This document shows positions 1 through 4,104 of a stretch of 5,775 nt of DNA, one piece after another. The stretch comes from Dialister sp. (GTDB lineage: Bacteria > Bacillota > Negativicutes > Veillonellales > Dialisteraceae). Made by a program: the position numbers and the translations under genes. The DNA lies in NCBI GenBank assembly GCA_022722495.1, contig JAIJLI010000150.1, forward strand, positions 1 to 5,775. The letters are read 5' to 3'. The notes below the pieces were generated by a model. That model did no database searches. It had not been told where the DNA came from and saw only the letters and a program-made list of their open reading frames with translations. Within the stretch, counting starts at the first letter, position 1. Every line of letters starts with the position of its first letter.

Positions 1-4
1 TTCG

Positions 5-112
5 GGCATCGCCCCGTTTCGTCATCCTGAGCGGCGAGAAACGTCATATGTGAGATAACGAATGCCAGAACAGCTGCGACCTGAGCCCTCGATCTCGGCG
101 AAGCCGCCACCT
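5..112. repeat. long direct repeat, copy 1 (108 bp)
   Basis: This segment is repeated in the same orientation at 3591-3698 with only three substitutions (105 of 108 identical). It starts with a GGGC-ATC-GCCC mini-hairpin just before the shared block, has CGTTTC and GAAACG as inverted 6-mers (15-20 and 38-43), and ends in the GGCGAAGCC hairpin module. A stretch of about 60 bp at its right end is identical between copies. It is non-coding as far as I can tell; the 162-residue open frame across it has no recognisable protein and low-complexity composition. Confidence 0.9.
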
Positions 113-192
113 TCATTCCTCATTCCTCATTCGAGCGAGGCTTTCATCCCCAATCAAAGGGCAGCACGCCCTGAGAGGCTAACCCTGAACCC
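113..192. repeat. repeat tail: CATTCCT heptads and CTAACC/CTGAACC end, copy 1
   Basis: Immediately after the GGCGAAGCCGCCACCT module come three 7-bp units (CATTCCT, CATTCCT, CATTCGA; 114-134). A region matching TTTCATCC-CAATCAAAGG follows, then a GGGC/GCCC hairpin, ending with GCTAACC-CTGAACC-C (178-192). The same order occurs at 3905-4010 upstream of larA, with five heptads instead of three. It lies just downstream of the DUF2922 stop codon. Confidence 0.8.
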
Positions 193-207
193 GCCCCCCT
201 GTTTCCT

Positions 208-411
208 TTATTTCACTTCTTCGGTGGTGGTGGTGACGACGGTGGCTTTTTCAAATCCGGTCACGGTCTCCCCGGAGGACGGAGAGAGGACGACCTGCAG
301 CTTTTCCGCCGCTGTTCTGCATTCCTCCAGCGTAAGGCCCTCCTTGGGATCTGTGAGAGAGACCGTCATGGCTTTGCCGGAGGTGTTGAAAACGAGATTC
401 AGTTTTTTCAT
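208..411 (-). CDS. DUF2922 family small protein (67 aa)
   Basis: A 67-residue protein with no known biochemical function. It starts MKKLNLVFNTSGKAMTVSL, continues with a DPKEGLT segment and ends in a KATVVTTTTEEV strand. That order (N-terminal beta hairpin with F-N-T-S-G-K, a D-P-K turn followed by a helix starting at L-T, and a C-terminal A-x-V-V-x-T strand) is what I recall of DUF2922, a Firmicutes family of about 70 residues, so it is full length. The ATG at 409-411 has a good AAAGGAAG ribosome binding site 7 nt upstream on the minus strand. There is no signal peptide or membrane segment, so it is probably cytoplasmic. DUF2922 genes usually follow a DUF1659 gene; none is visible on either side, so this copy seems to stand alone. 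No obvious terminator follows the stop; repeat sequence begins about 16 bp beyond it. The family call is from memory of the pattern, not from a search. Confidence 0.82.
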   Translation of the reverse strand: MKKLNLVFNTSGKAMTVSLTDPKEGLTLEECRTAAEKLQVVLSPSSGETVTGFEKATVVTTTTEEVK

Positions 412-452
412 AACATTTCTTCCTTTCTGTAAGAATGAACATTTCGAAGGTC

Positions 453-462
453 GCCGGCCGGC
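453..462. repeat. 10-bp perfect GC palindrome in the DUF2922 leader
   Basis: GCCGGCCGGC reads the same on both strands and sits between the candidate -10 and the ribosome binding site of the DUF2922 gene. It could be a binding site for a dimeric protein or pure chance in a GC-rich genome. Nothing else supports a regulatory role. Confidence 0.3.
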
Positions 463-477
463 TCACTTGCCCTTCTG

Positions 478-510
478 TCTATATAGTGTGTTTCAGGGAT
501 GGAAATATTG
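478..510 (-). promoter_or_regulatory. candidate promoter of the DUF2922 gene
   Basis: Read on the minus strand, CACTATATAG gives a -10-like TATATA (plus-strand 480-485). About 16-17 bp upstream is only an AT-rich, poorly matching -35 (around 502-508). It lies just downstream of the bidirectional terminator and about 70 bp before the start codon, which fits a single-gene unit. The -35 is weak, so this is tentative. Confidence 0.3.
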
Positions 511-527
511 TCGTTTCTTCGAAAATA

Positions 528-577
528 AAAAAGGGGCTGTGAAAAAATGAATCCTCATTTCTTCACAGCCCCTTTTT
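528..577. terminator. strong bidirectional intrinsic terminator
   Basis: GGGGCTGTGAA (533-543) pairs perfectly with TTCACAGCCCC (562-572). Beyond a single A/C mismatch the stem continues for 6 more base pairs (545-550 with 555-560), closing a 4-nt loop (ATCC, 551-554). The stem is flanked by five or more A on the left and five T on the right, so it can terminate transcription from either side. On the minus strand it would stop readthrough from the 93-residue gene at 978-1259 before the DUF2922 promoter. No plus-strand gene in the window runs into it. Confidence 0.88.
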
Positions 578-592
578 ATTTTGCTTTCATTT

Positions 593-629
593 GGTTCAGG
601 GTTCAGGTGGCGGCTTCGCCGCCTTTTTT
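593..629. repeat. inverted copy of the GCC-GAA-GGC module with T tract
   Basis: Two tandem 7-mers GGTTCAG (593-606) are followed by GGCGGC-TTC-GCCGCC (609-623), a perfect 6-bp hairpin, and then six T (624-629). Reverse-complemented, this is the same module that ends the 108-bp repeat (GGCGAAGCCGCCACCT followed by CTGAACC units). The hairpin plus T tract looks like a plus-strand intrinsic terminator, but no plus-strand gene precedes it, so I treat it as a repeat with possible terminator activity. Confidence 0.7.
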
Positions 630-633
630 AGAA

Positions 634-736
634 GATGGTATTCTCGCATTGTCAGAACAAATACACGCATATGTGGAAAAGAATAACGACGGACAAAGCC
701 TTCCCCGCATGGGGAAGGCTACGATACGAGAATGCC
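634..736. repeat. hairpin cassette bounded by inverted ACGATACGAG-type ends
   Basis: The left end (634-655), read on the minus strand, matches 3552-3573 at 19 of 22 positions. The right end (721-736) matches the same motif at 14 of 16. Between them is AGCCTTCCCC-gcat-GGGGAAGGCT (697-720), a perfect 10-bp hairpin. At both 721 and 3554 the ACGATACGAG motif directly abuts a GGAAGGCT hairpin end, so the two modules travel together. I see no coding sequence. Confidence 0.6.
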
Positions 737-748
737 GTTTAACTTAAT

Positions 749-850
749 AGCCTTCCCCTCTAGGGGAAGGTGCCCTGCAGGGGCGGATAGGGTGACTATG
801 GCATGAAAGACAGCTCTCATAAGATTTCCCGGTCACTCTTATGAGAGCTG
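749..850. repeat. CCTTCCCC hairpin family, copy B1, with 13-bp terminal hairpin
   Basis: In order: CCTTCCCC-tcta-GGGGAAGG (751-770), GCCC-tgcag-GGGC (772-784), the word GGATAGGG (785-792), a spacer containing GGCATGAAAGA, and a perfect 13-bp inverted repeat (811-823 with 838-850, 14-nt loop). The first three modules recur at 3405-3450 and, inverted, at 3490-3553. The spacer also aligns with the inverted copy (CGGTATGAAAGA). This belongs to the common class of short palindromic intergenic repeats in gut Firmicutes; I do not know a name for this family. Confidence 0.75.
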
Positions 851-948
851 CAAGTCCCCGCGGCAGATTAAACGCGAAAATGAGATGATCGTTATTTCAC
901 AGCCCCGAAAAGGGAACCAGGGATGTCCCGAGCGGCTTTTCTGCCTGC

Positions 949-964
949 TGCATCGGGCGATGCA
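949..964. repeat. TGCATC/GATGCA hairpin after the stop of the 93-aa gene
   Basis: TGCATC-gggc-GATGCA is a perfect short hairpin whose near edge is 14 nt beyond the stop codon of the minus-strand gene at 978. No T run follows it on the minus strand, so it is not a canonical intrinsic terminator. It may be a 3' processing or stabilising stem, or chance. Confidence 0.35.
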
Positions 965-977
965 CGGATCCCTCCTG

Positions 978-1259
978 CTACCGGTTCTTCTCCTCCCATA
1001 GCATCTGATTGTACTGCTTCTGATAGTACTCTGATCTCTTCTTATCCGCCCAGAAATCGCGGTCACTGCGGATCGCAAGCATTTCATCCACCATATCCTC
1101 TGCGCGCTCCGGGGCGACGTGGGTGAGATAGGCGATCATGCGCGTGATGGTCTTCTCCGTACCCAGCTCGGCTGCCATCAAAGCGCCAAGCTCGGCAGGA
1201 TAGCCGCGGCGGACGGTGAGTGTGATGAGTTCGTCCTTCAATCGTTCCAGCTGTGTCAT
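978..1259 (-). CDS. conserved-looking hypothetical protein (93 aa)
   Basis: A 93-residue protein of unknown function. It begins MTQLERLKDELITLTVRRGY and is predicted by eye to be almost wholly helical and strongly charged. The N-terminal part (about 1-45) resembles a helix-turn-helix-turn bundle; the C-terminal part (about 68-93) is rich in W, Y, K, Q and E. There is no signal peptide, membrane segment or metal-binding motif. The ATG (1257-1259) has an AAAGGAG site 5 nt upstream on the minus strand, which together with the balanced amino-acid composition makes it a real gene. I have an impression of short proteins of this type (L-K-x-E-L-I ... R-R-G-Y-P) in Clostridia and Negativicutes, without known function. 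It is divergent from lonC, with 148 bp between the two start codons, so co-regulation is possible. Overlapping frames on both strands here are shadows. Confidence 0.8.
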   Translation of the reverse strand: MTQLERLKDELITLTVRRGYPAELGALMAAELGTEKTITRMIAYLTHVAPERAEDMVDEMLAIRSDRDFWADKKRSEYYQKQYNQMLWEEKNR

Positions 1260-1290
1260 GAGGGCTCCTTTCGTAGCGATCTTTTGTCTT

Positions 1291-1300
1291 TATTATATCA
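1291..1300 (-). promoter_or_regulatory. candidate -10 of the 93-aa gene
   Basis: On the minus strand, TGATATAATA contains a perfect TATAAT (plus-strand 1292-1297), 32 bp upstream of the start codon. The region 17 bp further upstream is a pyrimidine run with no good -35 match, so only the -10 is convincing. Confidence 0.5.
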
Positions 1301-1322
1301 GAAAAAGGAAGAAAGGAGGAAA

Positions 1323-1350
1323 GGGGCAGCTCTCTCGTCAGCCCTGCCCC
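1323..1350. promoter_or_regulatory. 7-bp inverted repeat between divergent promoters
   Basis: GGGGCAG (1323-1329) and CTGCCCC (1344-1350) form a perfect inverted repeat with a 14-nt spacer. It directly abuts the candidate lonC -35 (1351) and is about 25 bp upstream of the opposite-strand -10. The position would suit a shared operator. It could instead be a short hairpin; on the minus strand it is followed by a pyrimidine-rich tract with few consecutive T. Confidence 0.35.
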
Positions 1351-1381
1351 TTGAACCCTCTCCTCTCATTTGTGGTATCAT
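1351..1381 (+). promoter_or_regulatory. candidate lonC promoter (extended -10)
   Basis: TGGTATCAT (1373-1381) is an extended -10 with TG one base before TATCAT. TTGAAC (1351-1356) is a possible -35 at 19 bp, which is longer than ideal but tolerated by extended -10 promoters. The predicted transcript would begin around 1388, only about 20 nt before the start codon, with the ribosome binding site right at the 5' end. Confidence 0.45.
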
Positions 1382-1407
1382 AAGTACAAAAGAAAGGAGT
1401 GATCGCG

Positions 1408-3324
1408 ATGGAAGACGTCACAGACCTTTTGAACCGCATCAAAAACCAGATCGGCGGAGAGGAGAGCCTCTCAGACGAGGAGCTGAACCGCCAGCTGAAT
1501 GCGATCTACAGCATCTATGCCGCCGCGATGGGGCCCGAGCAGCTGATCGTGCAGGCGAGCCGATTCAATGCCGTGAAATATATTCATGACGAAAATCCCA
1601 AGAGCCGTCTTATCGGTATGGAGCGCCTCATTCTGGAAAGCCGCGACTACCATCGCCAGCCGACAGATGAAGAGATCCCCGCCATCCTGGACAAGCTGGA
1701 GGACAAGGTCGCAGATATCCTCTCCCGTCAGGCCGTCGAGCGCTCGCTCGAGAAAAAGATCGAAGACCGCCTTGAAGAGCGGCACAAGGAGTACATCGAA
1801 GAGGTCCGCCGCGAAATCATCGAAGAGGAGACAGGCAGCGCAGAGACCGCCGAGAGCAAGCGCAAGCTGGAAAAGCTGGCCGCGATGGAAAAAGTCAGCC
1901 TCACTGCGACGATCCTTCAGGTCGTCCGCCCGCAATCGCTTTCTGAGATCATCGGACAGGACCAGGCCGTGGAAGCACTCGCCTCCCGCATCTCCTCGCC
2001 CTATCCGCAGCACCTTCTGCTGTACGGCCCGCCCGGCGTCGGCAAGACCACCGCAGCGCGCCTTGTACTCGAAGAGGCAAAGAAAAAGCCGTACACCGTC
2101 TTTCAAAAAGACGCTCCCTTTATCGAGTGTGATGGCACGACACTGCGCTGGGACAGCCGCGACATGACGAACCCCTTGATCGGCTCCGTGCATGATCCGC
2201 TGTATCAGGGCGCGCGGCAGGAGCTCGCCGACGAAGGCATCCCCGAGCCGAAGCCCGGCCTCGTCACGGACGCCCATGGCGGCATCCTCTTCATCGATGA
2301 AATCGGTGAACTGGACCCCATTCTCCTAAACAAGCTGCTGAAGGTACTCGAAGACAAGCGCGTCCGCTTCGACTCCGCCTACTACGACGAAGAAGACCCG
2401 CAGATCCCCGCCTACATCAAGCAGCTCTTCGAAAAAGGCGCGCCCGCCGATTTCATCCTGATCGGTGCCACGACAAGAGCGCCCGAGGAAATCAACCCCG
2501 CCATCCGCTCACGCTGCGGCGAGATCTTCTTCGCGCCCTTAGAGCCCGCGCACATCATCGCCATCGTAAAGCGCGCCGCCGAAAGGCTCGGCGCTCACCT
2601 CGAAGCCGGCGTCCCCGAGCTCATCAGCCGCTACACCATGGAAGGCCGCAAAGCCGTGAACCTTCTCGCCGATGCCTACGGCCTTGCCATTTACGAATCC
2701 GGCAAAGCCGACCGCATCACCATCACCAAAGCCATCATGGAGCGCACCGCGCAGGCGAGCCGACTCAGCCCCTGCCTTCAGCAAGAGGCATCGGACACGC
2801 CGAAGATCGGACACATCTACGGCCTTGGCGTCATCGGCTCCTGGGGCAGCACGATAGAGATCGAAGCCGCCGCCTTTCCCGCCGCTGCGCCCGGCAAGGG
2901 GAGCCTGCGCTTCAATGACACCGCTGGCTCCATGGCGAAGGACTCCGTCAGCGCCTCGGCCGCCGTCGTCCGCCAGCTGACCGACAAGCGTCTTTCCGAC
3001 TACGACCTCCACATCAATGTCATCGGCGGAGGAAATATCGACGGCCCATCCGCCGGCTGCGCCATCACCTGCGCCATCCTCTCGGCCATTGAAAAGAAGC
3101 CTCTCCGTCAGGACATCGCCATCACCGGCGAGATCGCGCTCTCCGGCGAGGTGAAGCCCGTCGGCGGCATCCACGAGAAAGCCTTCGGTGCCCGGCGATC
3201 CGGCATGAAGGCCATGATCCTCCCCGAGAAAAACAAGAGCGACATCGACGAGGGGACAGCGGGGATCGAAATTCATCCCGTATCAAATATACAGGAAGTG
3301 TGGAGTTTAGTGACTAGGGACTAG
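1408..3324 (+). CDS. lonC: LonC-type ATP-dependent serine protease (638 aa)
   Basis: A Lon-family AAA+ protease that unfolds and degrades proteins in the cytoplasm. The ATG at 1408 is preferred over an in-frame GTG at 1399 because the AGAAAGGAG ribosome binding site (1391-1399) overlaps the GTG and is 8 nt from the ATG. Residues about 1-160 form a charged, probably coiled-coil N-domain with no membrane segment and no classical Lon substrate-binding domain. The AAA+ module follows: Walker A GPPGVGKT at 207-214, Walker B ILFIDE at 293-298, and a likely arginine finger near RSR 367-369. The C-terminal protease domain has GPSAG with catalytic Ser548 and GGIHEK with Lys591, 43 residues apart as in E. 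coli Lon. Length and soluble N-domain match the family annotated as spore-type LonC rather than membrane-anchored LonB. Unlike the ATPase-deficient Meiothermus LonC, this Walker A is intact. The last residues VTRD and the stop fall in a 7-bp tandem repeat. Its substrates are unknown. Confidence 0.9.
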   Translation: MEDVTDLLNRIKNQIGGEESLSDEELNRQLNAIYSIYAAAMGPEQLIVQASRFNAVKYIHDENPKSRLIGMERLILESRDYHRQPTDEEIPAILDKLEDKVADILSRQAVERSLEKKIEDRLEERHKEYIEEVRREIIEEETGSAETAESKRKLEKLAAMEKVSLTATILQVVRPQSLSEIIGQDQAVEALASRISSPYPQHLLLYGPPGVGKTTAARLVLEEAKKKPYTVFQKDAPFIECDGTTLRWDSRDMTNPLIGSVHDPLYQGARQELADEGIPEPKPGLVTDAHGGILFIDEIGELDPILLNKLLKVLEDKRVRFDSAYYDEEDPQIPAYIKQLFEKGAPADFILIGATTRAPEEINPAIRSRCGEIFFAPLEPAHIIAIVKRAAERLGAHLEAGVPELISRYTMEGRKAVNLLADAYGLAIYESGKADRITITKAIMERTAQASRLSPCLQQEASDTPKIGHIYGLGVIGSWGSTIEIEAAAFPAAAPGKGSLRFNDTAGSMAKDSVSASAAVVRQLTDKRLSDYDLHINVIGGGNIDGPSAGCAITCAILSAIEKKPLRQDIAITGEIALSGEVKPVGGIHEKAFGARRSGMKAMILPEKNKSDIDEGTAGIEIHPVSNIQEVWSLVTRD

Positions 3325-3344
3325 TGACTGGGGACTGGGGACTG
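3310..3344. repeat. 7-bp tandem array (five units) overlapping the lonC stop
   Basis: Five heptads in a row: GTGACTA, GGGACTA, GTGACTG, GGGACTG, GGGACTG. The array begins exactly at the codon for Val635 of LonC and contains the TAG stop at 3322-3324. A degenerate inverted array (TAGTTAC, CAGTCAA) lies at 3712-3725, so the two bracket the repeat mosaic between them. Confidence 0.85.
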
Positions 3345-3384
3345 GAATCCCACTTTCAGACATCGCCCTTTATAAAAAATCGAC

Positions 3385-3401
3385 GCGGAGCATCGCTCCG
3401 C
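3385..3401. repeat. GCGGAGC-ATC-GCTCCGC hairpin
   Basis: A perfect 7-bp hairpin with an ATC triloop. The same apex (GC-ATC-GC) occurs in GGGC-ATC-GCCC mini-hairpins at the left edge of the window and near 3883, with different outer stem bases. It lies about 60 bp past the lonC stop. It is not followed by a T tract, so it is not a clear terminator for lonC. Confidence 0.55.
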
Positions 3402-3404
3402 CTA

Positions 3405-3461
3405 AGCCTTCCCCATCGGGGAAGGGGGACCGCGTCAGCGGTGGATAGGATGCTCTCATAA
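3405..3461. repeat. CCTTCCCC hairpin family, copy B2
   Basis: CCTTCCCC-atc-GGGGAAGG (3407-3425) is followed by ACCGC-gtca-GCGGT (3429-3442), then GGATAGGA and GCTCTCATAA (3452-3461). The order matches copy B1 at 749-822. The second hairpin has entirely different stem bases from the other copies but pairs perfectly. The copy faces an inverted copy at 3490-3553. Confidence 0.75.
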
Positions 3462-3489
3462 ACGACGTACTTGAGACACTCCTTCCCGC

Positions 3490-3573
3490 TCTCTTTCATA
3501 CCGCTTGTGCCCTATCCGCCCCTTCGGGGCACCTTCCCCTCGAAGGGAAGGCTGACGATACGAGGATACCATC
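3490..3573. repeat. CCTTCCCC hairpin family, inverted copy B3 plus ACGATACGAG motif
   Basis: Read on the minus strand this copy is the same series as B1: a CCTTCCC/GGGAAGG hairpin (3532-3551), GCCCC-gaa-GGGGC (3518-3530), then GGATAGGG and GCGGTATGAAAGAGAG. On its outer side it joins CTGACGATACGAGGATACC (3552-3570), the motif also found at 634-655 and 721-736. B2 and B3 point toward each other, giving a 150-bp segment with inverted ends of the form AAGCCTTCCC. This is a MITE-like arrangement, although no target duplication is visible. Confidence 0.7.
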
Positions 3574-3590
3574 CGCTCATAAAGCCTTCA

Positions 3591-3698
3591 GGCATCGCCC
3601 CGTTTCGTCATTCTGAACGGCGAGAAACGTCGTATGTGAGATAACGAATGCCAGAACAGCTGCGACCTGAGCCCTCGATCTCGGCGAAGCCGCCACCT
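3591..3698. repeat. long direct repeat, copy 2 (108 bp)
   Basis: Same orientation as 5-112, 105 of 108 identical; the three differences are clustered in the first 50 bp. After the shared CCGCCACCT end the sequences diverge: here a short CTCAGCCTTGAGCCC stretch leads into the degenerate inverted heptads at 3712-3725, whereas copy 1 leads into CATTCCT heptads. Confidence 0.9.
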
Positions 3699-3711
3699 CA
3701 GCCTTGAGCCC

Positions 3712-3725
3712 TAGTTACCAGTCAA
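3712..3725. repeat. degenerate inverted heptads
   Basis: TAGTTAC and CAGTCAA, read on the minus strand as TTGACTG-GTAACTA, resemble the GTGACTA/GGGACTG units at the lonC stop in inverted orientation. Only two units remain, so the match is modest. Confidence 0.45.
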
Positions 3726-3742
3726 CACACTCCTCTTTTCTC

Positions 3743-3865
3743 CCTCCTTCCTTTGGAAGGAGGTGCCCCGAAGGGGCGGAGGTTGGCTCTCGAAGCGGTA
3801 TTTTCACATGCGGGGATGCCAACCCCGCCGCGCTTCGCTCGTCTGCCCCTTCCAGAGGAAGGGGC
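3743..3865. repeat. 123-bp palindromic element with 9-bp hairpins at both ends
   Basis: The left end is CCTCCTTCC-ttt-GGAAGGAGG (3743-3763), a 9-bp hairpin, followed by GCCCC-gaa-GGGGC (3765-3777). The right end is GCCCCTTCC-aga-GGAAGGGGC (3845-3865), also a perfect 9-bp hairpin. Inside, GGTTGGC (3781-3787) and GCCAACC (3818-3824) form a perfect inverted pair around 30 nt that include AAGCGGTAT, a word shared with copy B3. The whole element is therefore an inverted repeat made of smaller inverted repeats. A 92-residue open frame across its right half has no recognisable protein and is rejected. Confidence 0.75.
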
Positions 3866-3881
3866 GAGAATAATTCTTAAT

Positions 3882-4010
3882 CGGGCATCGCCCCATATAT
3901 ATTCGCGGCGAAGCCGCCACCTTCATTCCTCATTCCTAATCCTTCATTCCTCATTCGAGCAATCCTTTCATCCACAATCAAAGGATGCCCCATGGGCTAA
4001 CCTTGAACCC
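3882..4010. repeat. repeat mosaic upstream of larA, copy 3 with five heptads
   Basis: It contains the GGGC-ATC-GCCC start, then an AT run where copy 1 carries about 80 bp of extra sequence, then GGCGAAGCCGCC (3907-3918). Five 7-bp units follow (CATTCCT, CATTCCT, AATCCTT, CATTCCT, CATTCGA; 3924-3958), then an ATCCTTT/AAAGGAT inverted repeat (3962-3986) and GCTAACC-TTGAACC-C (3996-4010). The right half matches 97-192 except for two extra heptads and scattered changes. It ends about 25 bp before the candidate larA -35 region. Confidence 0.75.
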
Positions 4011-4034
4011 ATTTTCATTTCTCTTTTTTAGAGA

Positions 4035-4063
4035 TGAAATAAACATAAATATCGTGTTATAAT
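4035..4063 (+). promoter_or_regulatory. larA promoter with extended -10
   Basis: TGTTATAAT (4055-4063) is a perfect extended -10 (TG, one base, TATAAT). At 17 bp upstream is TGAAAT (4035-4040), a weak -35. The region around it is AT-rich, in contrast to the GC-rich repeats before it. A start near 4070 would give a leader of about 35 nt with the ribosome binding site. No riboswitch-like structure fits in so short a leader. Confidence 0.7.
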
Positions 4064-4091
4064 AGAAAAACAATCTCATCTGATTCGTGAT

Positions 4092-4098
4092 AAGGAGG
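4092..4098 (+). promoter_or_regulatory. larA ribosome binding site that decides the start
   Basis: AAGGAGG, a full anti-Shine-Dalgarno match, lies 6 nt before the ATG at 4105. It makes an upstream in-frame GTG at 4087 unlikely, because that codon would place the site inside the coding region. Confidence 0.85.
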
Positions 4099-4104
4099 AA
4101 CCCT

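Noticed and set aside
62..550. 162-residue plus-strand frame
   Set aside because: It runs across repeat DNA and antisense to the DUF2922 gene, has low-complexity S/P/F-rich composition and no supported start.
609..629. Intrinsic terminator of a gene
   Set aside because: The hairpin plus six T looks right, but no plus-strand gene precedes it and the hairpin is a copy of a dispersed repeat module, so it is listed as a repeat.
1399..1407. GTG at 1399 as the lonC start
   Set aside because: The ribosome binding site overlaps this codon; the ATG at 1408 has correct spacing.
1471..2277. 268-residue minus-strand frame, and another at 2539-3276
   Set aside because: Both are antisense shadows of lonC, created by its GC-rich third positions, with no family resemblance.
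114..3958. CRISPR array
   Set aside because: The repeats are 7-bp units without spacers, or dispersed hairpins of unequal spacing. There are no regular 23-47 bp repeats and no cas genes.
3753..4031. 92-residue plus-strand frame
   Set aside because: It translates hairpin repeats and the CATTCCT heptads (LHSSFLILHSSF), a typical artefact of this kind of repeat.
4064..4104. Riboswitch (for example a nickel/cobalt sensor) in the larA leader
   Set aside because: With the extended -10 at 4058-4063 the leader is only about 35 nt, too short for a known riboswitch, and no conserved aptamer pattern is visible.
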